Positions 26,451 to 38,690 of a DNA stretch of 64,000 nt are shown here, in pieces. This DNA is from Microcebus murinus (Eukaryota > Chordata > Mammalia > Primates > Cheirogaleidae). How positions within the stretch are numbered: the stretch's first letter is position 1; every line of letters begins with the position of its first letter. The notes under the pieces were generated by a model that saw nothing but the letters and a program-made list of their open reading frames with translations, ran no database searches and had not been told where the DNA came from. Both the position numbers and the translations under genes were made by a program. The stretch is from NCBI RefSeq assembly GCF_040939455.1, contig NC_134108.1, positions 37,988,501-38,052,500 of the forward strand, read 5' to 3'.

Positions 26451-27496
26451 TGGTTAGCTTTTACTATCTGTCCTTTCCCTCGCAACCCACCCACAGGTGG
26501 CCTGTCACCTAATGTAGTACTTCCCGTCCTGTGAAAGCACTCCAGAGATACTGAACTGTGCTCACAGCCTCTTACCCACAACAGAACCTCGCCAAGACTG
26601 CTTGGCCAAAGTCCACTTTGTACATTCAGGTTTCCCACACATCACGTTTGTGGGAAAGGTTTTCCCTATTTTCCTTCCTGCCCTTGGAAAACCAGGAGTA
26701 ATCATTTCATTAAGCCCCATTCTGTTTTCCTGAGACCCATCTCTCTCCTAAATGGAACAGGAAACTATTAAGCAATAAAAGATATTTCAAATTAAATCAA
26801 GAATAAAGCCACACATTCACATACCATTTAATTGAACTCAAGTTTTCAGGGACTTTTTAAAAACTAAAAGTCACAATTGAAAACAGTGCTTTTAACTTGA
26901 AAGACATCAAAGGTCTACTTTGAATCTAAAATCATAGAGAACTAAGAATTGCTTGTAATTGATTTTAATGAATAAAACATTTGTGCATAGATATTGTAAA
27001 TTAAAAAAAAGATCCTGTTGATTCTGTTATACAGATAAAGGAACTCTTTATTACATAGAAGAAAAAGTAATAGCCTTTATATTCCTAAGAAGCATATTTT
27101 AAAGATGTATTAGAGCACCTTCTTTTGGTACCTAAGAACATTAAGTATCCTAAAAAATTAATAGCCGGAGATTAGCACACTTTCCATTATATTAATAATT
27201 TACTTTCTAAACTGTCTCTTGGAAAAAAGTGTTTGAAATATTGTAGTTTGGGGTTGTAGTTGTTTTGTTTTTGTAATAAATCTGACCGACACGTGCAGCT
27301 AAAATTGGTAAAACAAACAAATTGGAAACTTCAGGCAACCTTGATTAAATTTTACTTTTGTGGGATCAGTAAGAAGTGTGGTGCGAGCACCACCTAGTGT
27401 AAATTATGAGTAATTCTCAAAAATGAGAATTAAAGACTGCCTGGGGCTAAAATAATTTACCCAAAGACAGGTAGTCAATTTAGGTCAAGTCTAGGT
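26451..27496. other. No gene seen; intronic sequence
   Basis: No recognisable feature. A weak MIR-like block may lie just before 27497. Confidence 0.45.
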
Positions 27497-27627
27497 CCAT
27501 CTGAGGGATGGCCATGCTGGAAACTCAGACTTGTGGGGGGAGATGGGGAAAGGGCATTTATTGAAACCTTAAAATCTGTACCCCCATAATATGCCGAAAT
27601 AAAAATAAAATTAAAAAAAAAAAAAAC
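27497..27627 (+). mobile_element. Very short lemur-type L1 3' end, plus strand
   Basis: Only the last 130 bases or so: 'gagggatggccatgctggaa', 'tctgtacccccataatatgc', then an A-rich tail. It faces another L1 end 65 bases away on the opposite strand. Confidence 0.9.
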
Positions 27628-27689
27628 CCTGGAACCAAATCCACATTTACTGAATGACAGCCCCATGCATTTCTTCTATTGTTCTCCAC

Positions 27690-28293
27690 AATTTTATTTT
27701 TTTTATTTATTTTTTATTTCAGCATATTATGGGGGTACAAATGTTTAGGTTAGGTATATTGCCCATGCTCCCCCTCCCACCTGCCCAACGCCCAATAAAT
27801 GTTATTCCTGTATGTCCACTTAAGTGTTGATCCGTTAATACCTATTTGCTGGTGGGTACATGTGGTGCTTGTTTTTCCATTCTTGAGATACTTCACTTAG
27901 TAGTATGGGTTCCAGCTCTATCCAGGAAAATACAAGAGGTGCTATATCACCATTGTTTCTTAAAGCTGAATAGTACTCCATGGTATACATATATCACATT
28001 TTATTAATCCACTCATGTTTTGATGGGCACCTGGGTTGTTTCTACACCTTTGCGATTGTGAACTGTGCTGATATAAACATTCGAGTGCAGGTGTCCCATT
28101 TGTAGAGTGTCATTTGATCTTCCGGGTAAACGCCCAGTAGTGGAATTGCTGGATCAAATGGTAGATCTACTTGTATCACTTTAAGGTATCTCCATATTGT
28201 TTTCCACAGAGGCTGAACCAGTTTGCAGTCCCACCAGCAGTGTAGGAGTGTTCCTCTCTCTCCACATCCAGGCCAACATTTATTGTTTGGGGA
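27690..28293 (-). mobile_element. Lemur-type L1 3' end (about 600 bp), minus strand
   Basis: Poly(T) at the left, then the reverse-complemented 3' UTR and the ORF2 end ('gtactccatggtatacatat', 'gtggaattgctggatcaaat', 'gcagtcccaccagcagtgta'). This is the longest copy of the young L1 family in the window. Confidence 0.92.
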
Positions 28294-29295
28294 CTTTATT
28301 TTAAATCACAAAAAGGAAAGATTTAAAAAGCAAATACCTTTTGCACATGGAAATCCAATTTAGGTGACAAATTTGTGATAACACAGGAACATTTGAATGT
28401 CTGATATATCTAAAGCACTGTGAGAATTTTCACTGAATTGTCAAAATCAATTTTGTAGACTCTAAGGTGAGCAAGTTCTTTTTTTTTTTAATTTCTTGCT
28501 TTCAGATGAATGGATCCCTGAGGCCTTGGTAGCTTCTGTCATCAGTACAGCCAAACATTATGCAACCTCTAAAATATGTCTACATGGAACAAATGAGATG
28601 ATTTAACTTGCCTCTGTGGCCCTAATTTTAAAATGTTCATAGTTAGCTCATGCCAGATGATTTTTTTTTGTTTTCTGTAGAATGTCATCGTGCCCTCTTC
28701 ACAATCACAGGCAGCCCCACACCAAGTGTGAAAGAAAGGAGTCAGGTTTGGGGCCCGCGGTGCCTCTCTTCCTTTCAGTTCAGCCTTTCTCCCCTTTGCC
28801 TCTTTTCCAGGTACTACCCCAGCCCCAGCCCCAAAAGAGCCACAGGCTTCTCACCAATTTTTCATTTCTTCAGCGTCCTGCAAGTTAATGACAAATTAAA
28901 TGATAATTGCATTTGCCATATAAAATCTTTTCTGGAATGAGGTAAACTATGAATGAAGGAAAGAATAAATACCAGACAAATAAATAAAATTGTTTGTGCT
29001 AAGATATAAATGCCTCATCATGGCATATGTGCTATTCTTCCTACACAGCTTTTGAATTTTCCTAGGAATCCTGAGAGGAATTCAGACAAATTAAATAAGA
29101 CTCATGGATGAGCCTGTTTGCGGCAGAAGGGCCGTGCATATCCTGGGTCTGAAAGCCCTGTCCTCGGTGACTGTTGTCACTTTCTTGTATAAACTCCCCA
29201 AGGCACTCCTAGAATCCATTTTATTCTCCATTTTCTTCTTCTGTAAAATGAAAAACTTGAATAACTATTTTGTATGATTATTTATATGAAGCTTC
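28294..29295. other. No gene seen; intronic sequence
   Basis: A pyrimidine-rich stretch (28740-28870) has an open frame but no recognisable homology. A pyrimidine tract ending in CTGTAG at 28680 looks like a 3' splice site by chance. Confidence 0.4.
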
Positions 29296-29346
29296 AAAAT
29301 GATCTACCACTCACCCTAGCCTGGGCAACAAAGTGAGACTCTGTCT

Positions 29347-29396
<50 letters not shown>

Positions 29397-29404
29397 ATCT
29401 ACCA
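29296..29404 (+). mobile_element. Extremely 5'-truncated Alu (about 37 bp plus long A tail) with 14-bp target duplication
   Basis: The retained part (29310-29347) is the extreme 3' end of the lemur Alu, 'tagcctgggcaacaaagtga' and 'gactctgtctc', followed by about 45 As. AAAATGATCTACCA flanks it at 29296-29309 and 29391-29404, so the whole unit is one L1-mediated insertion. Confidence 0.9.
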
Positions 29405-29784
29405 TATATTTAGTAATCACCAGTCACTCAAAGTATGGCTATGATAATAATTATTCCTGTTGATATGTGCTTAATAAGAAATCCATTCTAGGATTTTAAC
29501 AGGTAACAACAATACCTGCCCCTGCCCTTTGGCTGTGCCAATGCTTCCATTTTTCAAATAGCTACAGATTTTTGATGTTCTGAGAATTGTCATCAATAAC
29601 TGAAAAGAGAACAAGATCTACTTTGATTAATCAGTCCTAGTTTTTGGTAAGGGGATGCTGCTAATGGAAACAAAAGAGAACAAAGGAATAGGAGGAAATC
29701 TACTCTGGCAAATATCCTAGAAAAGAATCAATAGATCTAGGATATTCACCTTAAAGTCTTTATCATACTTTATGCTCTGGCAAA
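29405..29784. other. No gene seen; intronic sequence
   Basis: No recognisable feature. Confidence 0.5.
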
Positions 29785-29965
29785 TAATAATAACACTAGC
29801 TTTTGCTATGTATCAGGCACTGTCAGCAATTTACAATATTCACTCATTTAATCCTCATAATAATTTATCATTTTACACATTGAAAAAATTGAAACAGAGA
29901 GTAAAATAAGTAACTAAAGCCATAAGAGCAATGACAGAACTGTCCTTTGAACTTGATGGGTCAGG
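29785..29965 (-). repeat. MIR SINE, minus strand
   Basis: 'tatgtatcaggcactgtcag', 'ctcatttaatcctcataata' and 'gaaacagagagtaaaataag' are in reverse-complemented MIR order. Confidence 0.75.
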
Positions 29966-30647
29966 TGCTACAGACAGGGCAATAGAGTAGTGAGCTTTGG
30001 TTATATCTTCTTCTTGTTCCTCTCTCCCTTCTTCCCTCTCTCTTCCTCCCTCCCTCCTGCTCCCAAATCATCTGCTGAAGCTGCCCAAGCCACCCAAGCA
30101 AAACTAAGGCTAATGTTTTATTTCCATTTGTAAGTAGGACACCTCCCCTGAAGTCATTCAGAGTCTAAGAATGTTCAAACCTATTCAGCCCAGATCACAA
30201 AATATTTCTGAGCACATGACACAGAATGGATTTTTAAAAAATCTTCTTTCTCTTTTGTACAGAGTTAAGTTTCCAGACAGCTGCTTTATAGCTTTATTGT
30301 CCCCTTTTAGCCTGGTTATCTTACAGTATTAATTAAGAGTTTACAGCTATTGACTAAAACAAGTGGCTTATACAAAGACAATGGAAAAATGGGTGTGGAG
30401 AGATTCTTTAATGAGCCCCAACTAGGTAGCTTTGGTAGAAATGTCTACTTGCTATGACAAAATACAATAGATTCCCCATAATAGCTTGATTTTTTTTAAA
30501 AAGTTGATAGGAAAATTCAGTTTTGTATCTAAACTGCTATGGACCTTTCATTCTCCTTTGTCTGGGTTCTTCCTCAGCAAAAAAATAAAGGATTAAAAAA
30601 AATCATTTTGTCGGCAAATATTTTCAATCAACAAGCCTGGTACATTT

Positions 30648-30680
<33 letters not shown>

Positions 30681-31195
30681 TACACACGTGTGGACATTAT
30701 TTTGTGCATTGCAATGAATAGGTGATTTAGTACACATCATTCAGAATATATGTCACAGCTAGCAGTAATGAGGAGGGACTTGGCTTCATTTTTGGTTTTC
30801 TAAATGAGAGAAAATACCATATAATAGTATGACTCAAGAGTTATGTTATTTTTTTCTTCTACATTTTCATGAACAAGTTACATATTTAAATACTGACTCA
30901 AAATTCTGTTTTGTTGCAGTAACTGTGATAAAACACTAGTGAGAGGACTCATTGTTAAACAATAATACTCATCACCTGGCAGCCACTCATTAGCGTGATT
31001 GAAATGATATAATGTAGCAATTGCCATGAATGGTACATTCCCGTCATAGTTTTGTCAGGGTTGGTTTTATGAGTGAGCTGTCCTGGTTCTTTGGCTCCTT
31101 GCTTGGAAGAATCACGAGCTGGGCTGGTGCGATGGAGGGACACAAACACAAGCAACTCTATTACAGGAAACAGAAAGTTTTACTAAGCAAAAGTA
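29966..31195. other. No gene seen; intronic sequence with a (CA)n tract
   Basis: A pyrimidine-rich (CTTCC)-like run lies at 30010-30060 and an interrupted (CA)n at 30650-30688. Nothing else recognised. Confidence 0.45.
30650..30688. repeat. Interrupted (CA)n microsatellite
   Basis: CA units with two small interruptions near the right end. Confidence 0.9.
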
Positions 31196-31562
31196 AAGAT
31201 CATTAATTTCATTCTTTAAAATGTTTCACCATTTTTCACCTGGCATATTTCATAAGATAAAAGGAAAGAGATTTACGTTAGTAACAAATTTCTTTAATAG
31301 TGAAAGAGTTTATTTGGTTACTGTATACAGATGGAGCCTAAGTTAACAAATCAAATATAACTGCGTGCATATATTTCTGAAAATGAAAATAAATTCATTA
31401 TTCAAATGTTTAAAAAATCATAATGTTATTATTTTCCTAAAATGTCTAATAAACCAAAATTTACTAAAGCTTTGGTTTTGTTTTTGTTTCTTTTAAAATA
31501 TATACTTAAATATATATTAGAAAGGATATATTTTGCTATTTCTACCTACATCATTGACTAAA
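31196..31562 (+). repeat. Local direct duplication, copy 1
   Basis: 367 bases that recur at 32894-33263 in the same orientation with about 95% identity by eye (roughly 15 substitutions and two small indels). Both copies start at 'aagatcattaatttcattc' and end at 'catcattgactaaa'. It is AT-rich, non-coding, and not a recognised repeat family. Confidence 0.9.
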
Positions 31563-32129
31563 GAGATGTAGATGAGAATAAGTTCCAGAAAGAGGAACAG
31601 GTCTGCTTCAAGAGTGGAGGAAACCCTGAATTTAACAAGATTCCCCCCTTTTATGTCGGTTCCCTAATTCTCTAGGAATATTCATGATTTCTCTGAGAAA
31701 GGGGTGGAGAATCCCTAGAAGTGGTACCCTCCCACTTTCTGTCTTTGTATGGCTGGCTCAGAACTGTCATGGCGCTAAAGGATGTGATTTTTACTATGCT
31801 AATGTATATTAATGGAGAAAAAGTTACCTTTGGTCATAGGCTCTTAACTTTTGTGCATGCTCCAGGTTGGGAAAAGTCCCTAACCTCAAGTTCCTGCTGT
31901 TGTGGTTTCTATCCTCTATTGCTATTGGTCCTGACTCTTGGCCCTTGACAACCTCCCTGCCACCTGCACACCCTAAGCCCTACCTAATGGTGTCTTCTCC
32001 CAGCATGAAGAATTGAGAATGTTGGTGAAATCACAGAGGAATGCAAAAAGATGAATTAACAAATTCAGGTGCCCACCACCTCCACTACCAGAGAATAATG
32101 ACAAGAGCATCTGGAACGAAAAGGACAAC
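31563..32129. other. No gene seen; sequence between the duplicated copies
   Basis: Unique-looking sequence. The interval to copy 2 continues with a MIR and a MER20. Confidence 0.5.
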
Positions 32130-32392
32130 AATGATGCTGATAGCTACTATTTATTGAATAATTATCCTTTGCAAGCCATTATTAAATTGTTTAACATATA
32201 GTCTCATTTACTGCTTCTATGCAGCCTATCAAATATGTACTATCATTAACACCATTCCACAGAGAATAAAACTGCAACTTAGGGACATGATGTGAATTGC
32301 CCAAGATCATACAACTAGTGAGCAGAAGAGCTAGGATTCAAACCCAGATAATCTGAATCCAAACTCCATGTGCTTAACAGTTTAACTCTCCT
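32130..32392 (-). repeat. MIR SINE, nearly full length, minus strand
   Basis: 'ctactatttattgaataatt', 'gtctcatttactgcttctat', 'gaattgcccaagatcataca', 'gctaggattcaaacccagat' and 'atgtgcttaacagttt' run through essentially the whole reverse-complemented MIR. Confidence 0.9.
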
Positions 32393-32393
32393 C

Positions 32394-32635
32394 CAGGATT
32401 TCTCAACCTCAGCACTGTTGACACATATGCTAGGATAATTCTTTGATGTCGGGAGTTGCCCTGTAGAACCATAGGATGCTTAGCAGCTTAGCAGTATCCC
32501 TGGCCTCTAGATCCCAGTAGCACTTTTCTCCTTTGCTTCCCTTCTCCAGTTGTGGCAGCCAAATGTCTCCAGATGTTGCCCACTGCCCTCCCTCTGGCAA
32601 AATTGCTCACCTGCTCCAGTGGAAAACTGTGCTAA
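32394..32635 (-). mobile_element. MER20 hAT-Charlie element, nearly full length
   Basis: 'tttctcaacctcagcactgt', 'agcagtatccctggcctcta', 'ccaaatgtctccagatgttg' and 'aaaattgctcacctgctcca' follow the reverse-complemented MER20 sequence from end to end at about its usual 220 bp. MER20 copies are known to act as regulatory elements in the endometrium of placental mammals. Nothing here shows that this copy does so. Confidence 0.85.
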
Positions 32636-32893
32636 CCTTTCTTTATACTGATTATATAACCCCATGTCACTAAATAACCTTTAGAAATATAATTTTAATG
32701 GCTATAATATATTTTATTGAATACTAAATTAGTGCTACACCTAAAATAATACTTTTGATTATTTTATAAGGAAAAATGTATGTTTGATAACTTAAAATAA
32801 TCAAGTTCTTTGAAATCTACCCTTTTATTGTATATAACATATAAAGGTAAGCCTGGTCAATAAAATAATAAGCAGGAGGTGATTTATACTACG

Positions 32894-33263
32894 AAGATCA
32901 TTAATTTCATTCTTTAAAATGTTTCACCATTTTTCACCTGGCATATTTTATAAGACAAAATGAAGGAGATTTACGTCAGTAACAAATTTCTTTAAGAGTG
33001 AAAGAGTTTATTTGGTTACTGTATACAGATGGAGCCTAAGTTAACAATCAAATCAAATATAACTGCATGCATATATTTCTGAAAATGAAATTAAATTCAT
33101 TATTCAAATGTTTAAAAAATCATAATTTTATTATTTTCCTAAAATGTCTAATAAACCAAAATTTACTAAAGCTTTGGTTTTGTTTTTGTACCTTTTAAAA
33201 TATATACTTAAATATATATTAAAAGGATATATTTTGCTATTTTTATCTACATCATTGACTAAA
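32894..33263 (+). repeat. Local direct duplication, copy 2
   Basis: 370 bases matching 31196-31562. It carries a 4-base insertion in 'gttaacaatcaaatcaaata' relative to copy 1. Sequence before and after the block is unrelated between the two sites, so the ends of the duplicated unit are sharp. Confidence 0.9.
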
Positions 33264-34479
33264 TACTTAAGTGCCTACTGCTACATTAGCTACTTTAGGA
33301 AAGATAGAAAAATTAAGGTCTGCACTCCTGAGAAAATTATTTTAGAAACAAGTCATACATACACAAAAGCCATAAGAATAAGAAAAGACACTGTAAAGCA
33401 ACTAGTAAAGTATTTTATATAATTCATATTGAAGTGAAACACATACACACACACATACACACACTCTCCAAAGTTAAGGAAGATAATAAAATTCATTTAA
33501 TAGGCATGTTCCATATAAACAATTTGTCACAAATTTTGCATTTTAAAGGACTACATGAAAAATCACAGTATGCACAAACTAGAAGCAAAATGTATCAGAC
33601 AAAATATCCTAGAGATATTTATTTTATCAAACTTTTACAATTTTTCCAAATCTTTTTTAAGGTCTGGGAAAAAATCTGGTGCATTTTTGGTTAAAACAAA
33701 TACATTCTATCCATGTAAATTTTGACTATTCTAGTGTTCCTTCTTACCAAAAAGCATAATTTCCTACAATTCCATAAAGTTTTTAATTAATGGTGTTTGG
33801 TTTACATTTACCAAGAAGTGGTTTTCCCATCACCACAAAATTAAATTAAAAATACATCTGTTTAAATAAATCCAAAAGAGAACAGTGAATTTTGTTGGGT
33901 TTATAGACAATGATATGTATTTAAGTGATCATGCATTTTTAACCTTTTTCTCAGGTGCAATTTGGAAGTAACCTGCCTTTTAATACCCTACATTGGACAT
34001 CATTGTTGCAATCCAAGTGAATAGTGTCACAACAAAATTATCTAATACACATATGTTGCCTAGGGCTGCAATGTTACCATAGTTACCACCAGATCAAACA
34101 TCTCAGGAAAACAGAGCCACTAAGTCTTTCAACTTGCAAAAATTCAGCACTCTTGACAGATTATGAGCCTTCATTTTCCTTCATTTGGGGGCTTTTCGCT
34201 TTGGTCTTGTGTTGTTTCTTCATCTTTCTTTTTTACATCTGAAAAAAAAATTCCATTCATATGTAGAATGTATTAAAATATATTTTATGTTGTATTCTAA
34301 CAAAACAGTTCACTTTTCCTCTATCCACTGTAGTCATTTTCTATTTGACTGGGACATATTTTGCTCTTAATCCAGGTATGGAAACTATACAAAGAAGGGA
34401 GATAAGAGTAGGCTTGGAAATCTACATTCTCCTAAACAACTTTCTCTCCTATTGTACAAGGTTATTAAACACCATTTAG
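33264..34479. other. No gene seen; AT-rich intronic sequence
   Basis: A short (CA)n-like stretch lies near 33440-33466. Nothing else recognised. Confidence 0.5.
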
Positions 34480-34620
34480 TCTTCTAAGGTATATTACAAA
34501 CTTTGTCAGTAAATTGAAACACAAACAGTGTGACTTGCCCAAAGTCACGTAGCTAATAAGAGACAGAGTCACAGCTTGGACCCAGCCAATTGGTTCCATG
34601 GTCCATGGCCTTAACTTTCT
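34480..34620 (-). repeat. MIR SINE fragment, minus strand
   Basis: 'gtgacttgcccaaagtcacg tagctaataag' followed by 'gacagagtcacagcttggac cc' is the reverse-complemented MIR core. Confidence 0.75.
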
Positions 34621-35337
34621 CACTTTCTCTCTATGCTGGATGATACTCTCTCCAGCTTCTTCACACTTTCTACTCACTTTGCTCTTAGGAGACGACTTTA
34701 CTTTCTACTTCACAGGACAACAAAATCCAAACCATCAGATAAAAGTGTCCTCAACTTCCTGCCATTAAATGTCTGAAACTCCCTGTGATTTGTGCTTATT
34801 CTTTCTGTATTTCCACCTACTGCAATCAGCACTGGCTTTGTAATTTGTCGGCGCCCAGTGCAAAAGGAAAAGGAAGTATGCTTCTACAAAATTTATGTAA
34901 AATTTAAAGATGATAACAGTAGAACGTTTAACCAAGTGTGAGTCTCTTCTGAGCTCAGGGCCCTGTGCAACCACCCTGGTTACTCTGGTATTGCTCCTAC
35001 TATCCAGGTCTAATGTCTTCATGATACTAGATCTTATCCATTTGTGCTTCATCAGGAGGCTGACTCTAATGATCTTGTCTCCTTCTCTCTTTCTCCTGGC
35101 TTTTCCATTTCCTCAAGTCATTATCATCTTCAAACTAACAAGGACCCTCTTTCAACTGCAATTCTTCCACCACACTGTCCTGTCTTTTATCCTTTAAAAG
35201 GTACTGTCTTTTGCTGTCTCCATTTTAAAATAAAACTATTTAAGTCTCTACTAATCCTCCCAACTTGCTTGTACCAATCATCAATAGCATCTTGGAAGAT
35301 AAATCTGCTGGACTCTATTCAGTTCTTCAACTTCCAT
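34621..35337. other. No gene seen; a possible old repeat at 34830-34980
   Basis: 'ggcgcccagtgcaaaa' and 'ctgagctcagggccctgtgc' recall an ancient mammalian repeat, but I cannot name it. The rest is unassigned. Confidence 0.35.
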
Positions 35338-36600
35338 TCATCAAATATTTATTAAGCATGTACTGCATACAAAGTAGTGAACAAAACATACATCTTCAGC
35401 TCTCAGGGAACTTCTAATGAGAAATATGAACAATAAACAAAATAAGTAAAATGTGTAGTCTGTGGAAAGTGAAAAATGCTAATGAGAAAATTAAAGCAGG
35501 AGTGGAAAATAGGAATTATCAAGACATCTTGGGACCCGACATTTGCAATTTTAGATAGGGTTGGCTGGGAACACCTCACTGAGAATGGAGCATTTGAGTT
35601 AAGACCTGAGATGGTAAGGGAGTGTGCTGTATGGACAGAAGGGACGGCAGCATTCTGAGCAGACAGAACAGCAAGGTGTAAGGTAGCAATGTGCAGGAAG
35701 GAACTGTAAGTGGGACAGTGTGGAGAACAAAAGAACAGAAAATTGATTCAGAGAAGTCCCCCAAAACTAGATCTTGTACATGAAAAGTGGCAGATTTATG
35801 GACCAATTTCTAAAGAACAGCTAACAGTATTTGCTGATGGATGGGATAGATAATGTGAGAGAAAGAAGGGAGGCCAGGAAGATTCCAATATTTTTGGCTT
35901 TACTAACTGGAATTATGAAATTGCCTCTCACTGTGATGGGGAAGTAAGGCAGGAAGAGCATGGTTTCTGGAGTTCACTTTTGTACCCATTAAATTTGTGA
36001 TTCCTGTTAGATATCCAAGCAGAGATGCCAACTTGGCAGCTGGGCATATGAGTGTGACGTTCAGGGGAGCTCCAGGCAGGAGATAAAAATCTGTGAGTTG
36101 TCAAAAGGATGATCATTAACCCAATGACATTGGATGACCTCACAAATGAAGGAGTGTTGATAGAGAAGATGCCCAAAGCCTGAATTCTGACACCCTCCCA
36201 TCTGTTGAGAGGTAGAGGAGATGAGGAAAGAGAAGCCCAAGGAGGAGCACCCAGCGAGGCAGGAAGAAAACCCAAAGGGTAGAGTGTCCCGAATACCCAG
36301 GGAAGAAAAATGCTGCAGGAATAAAGTGACAACCCTGACAAACTTACCAAGAGATCATGTAAAATGAGGACTAAGAATGGACCATAGATTTTAGCAGAAA
36401 CAATGTCATTTGTGATCTTGAAATAGCAGTGGAGTGGAATGGAGTGAAAATCTTACTAGGGTTAGAGACAGAATAGGACAAAGAGAAGGTGGAAGCACAA
36501 AACCAGAAAACTCTTTCAAGCAATTTTGCTACAAAAGAGAAACAAGAAATGGGACAGTAACTGGAGGGAGAATTGAGATCAAGAGAGAGTTTATATGTTA
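35338..36600 (+). repeat. Long ancient dispersed repeat (class not assigned)
   Basis: A series of blocks typical of one widespread mammalian repeat occurs in order: 'acaataaacaaaataagtaa', 'ttgggacccgacatttgcaa', 'acacctcactgagaatggag catttgag', 'tttgctgatggatgggatag', 'aacttggcagctgggcatat' and 'gctacaaaagagaaacaaga'. The same family is at 9430-10660. The open frames within it, including a 140-codon one on the minus strand (35928-36350), are accidental. Confidence 0.55.
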
Positions 36601-38009
36601 CAAGCCCTACTTGGTTGCCTTCTGATTAACATAGCAAGTGTGTAGTAAGTGTTATTGAAAGAACTCCCTCAGAAAAACAGGCTTGTTAGGAAATGGTACT
36701 CTGAGGCAGTATGAAATACAAAGCATTAAATTATTTTTACAATGATTTAAGTAGCATTTGTCACCAGTGATTCTATACAAACTACCCACAAAGATTACAG
36801 CTTTCAGAGAAAAGCTGTTAGTTCTGCCATCTCTAAGTTAGTCTAACAAGGTGATGATGTAAAGTCCCCTTAAGTAGTTAGTTCTCTTCCTATGAAATGA
36901 ACTAGGAACTCCAGATAATGATTAGATGAAGACCAGCACAATATCATCTGTTGAAGATTTAGTGTCTTCCTCAGGATTATCAGCTAAAATATGAAGCATA
37001 GTTCCAAACACCTCTTATACAAGAATGTTTAGAAATATATTGAAAGATGATTGGAGATAAAAGAAAACAATAAACTTCTGAAAGAGGCTATGGTTGCTGT
37101 TAACTACTTAATATGATGCTAATGAAAGGAAAACAGCAGTAAAATAAAACAGTTATTTTTCATACATAATACACTTTCAGGGATAGTTGTTATTGTTATT
37201 CTTCTACCTTTTATACTTGTCAAATGCTTTCAAAATAATTGAAAATATATTGTCAATATAGTTTTTTAACATAACTTCTCTGAGAGTGAAACATCAAGCT
37301 TTCCTTTCAAACCTGCCCCTGTCATTTCAAATGTGAATAAGCTTTGTTGCACATTTGTTTATCTCATCATCTTGGTCATAATTAATAAGAGCTTTTAAGA
37401 AAGTAAGAAAATGTGGGTTTCTAAATTATCTGGATTCTCTTCTCCTGAAGTCTAGCTTAGAAAAAAACTTCTTTTATATATATTTATGTAGTAACCTGTG
37501 CTATTTTAAATAAGGATTCAGAACTTAATGATATATCTTTTAGTGATATACCACTTGAACTATCTACTGAATTATGCTTTTGATTAATACAGATTTAAAA
37601 TAAATCAGAATAGTCCATTTGTTACATTTTTCTATTTCCATCCTTGTGTTCTGCTCAGTTCTTTATATCATTTACTTTTTCCAGTCCTTGTTAGAACACA
37701 AGGTACAGTGACACATTTTGGAGTGCCTCATGGAACAATGATTCTATAAGATGTGTCTTCAGAGATGATGAAAGAAGTGAGGGAAAGAAATACTGTCTAT
37801 GTCCCATCCTTAGAGGGTTGTAGGCACAATAGCACATTAAAATCTCTGTTACAGAGGCTCTGAAAAGTCCTTGTTTAAAAAGCAAACTTATCGAAAAATT
37901 TAAAAAGCCAATTATGCTTAAACCAGCAATTAAAAACATTTCACAACACCCTTTTTGTATGTGACATATAAACAAACATTCAGAAGAATTTCCATAAACA
38001 TGCACTGGG
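36601..38009. other. No gene seen; AT-rich intronic sequence
   Basis: No recognisable feature. Confidence 0.5.
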
Positions 38010-38160
38010 AAAAGTTGACATAATGGGAAAGATGAAGGCCTTGGAACCAGAGGTTCTACCATCACCTAATTTTGTGAGCTTGGGCAAGTCATGTAACCTG
38101 CTTGAGGGTTAGTTATGGTAACATCTATATGTCAAAAGGATGGACCTTCTAAAGTTTCTT
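38010..38160 (+). repeat. MIR SINE fragment, plus strand
   Basis: 'aggccttggaaccagaggtt', 'gtgagcttgggcaagtcatg' and 'taacctgcttgagggtta' are the MIR 5' and core blocks. Confidence 0.75.
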
Positions 38161-38439
38161 CTCCTTCTTACATTCTGTGTTTGCATATGTACTAAAAAGA
38201 TAATCTATTCATATGGTTTGAGTGGTACGGGATGATTTCATTTGCACTGTTTTTCTCCTCTATCATATAAAATACATTTTGAAAATACATACTCAATTTC
38301 TTAAAAATGTACATCTCTGAATGCTTTTTCCTTTAGTCAGCTAGACCTATATATCCTATTACTTAGTTGACATGTCCATTTACATGGCTCTTAGGCATCT
38401 CAAATGGAATATGGAGGGAACAGAAATCTTCATTTTTCT
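38161..38439. other. No gene seen; intronic sequence
   Basis: No recognisable feature. Confidence 0.5.
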
Positions 38440-38690
38440 AACTCTCAAAATTGGCTCTGCTTCAGGCTGGCTTTTCTCAGCATATGGCAACACCAACCAC
38501 CTGGTTGTTCTAGGAGTTATCTTCCAATTCTTTTCCTCATCTCTGATGCATCCAATTCATTATTGAGTCCTATAGATTCTGCCCTATAAAACATGTCCCA
38601 AATCCACCTGCCTTTCTCCATTTTTACTGCCTATTTAAAGCCATTATCTCTCACTAGACTACCGCACCAGTCTCCATGAGTAAAAGTTAA
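38440..38690 (+). mobile_element. L2 LINE, 5' piece
   Basis: 'gagtcctatagattctgccc', 'atccacctgcctttctccat' and 'ttatctctcactagactacc' match an L2 stretch that normally continues directly into the sequence found at 39270. Confidence 0.65.

Noticed and set aside
28650..28940. Possible exon on the plus strand after a pyrimidine tract ending CTGTAG
   Set aside because: No homology, no convincing donor, and the frame is carried by low-complexity pyrimidine-rich sequence.
35928..36350. 140-codon open frame on the minus strand
   Set aside because: It lies wholly within an ancient dispersed repeat and shows no domain or conserved motif.
37691..38065. 124-codon open frame on the minus strand
   Set aside because: No recognisable domain and no splice or start context. 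It overlaps a MIR at its right end.
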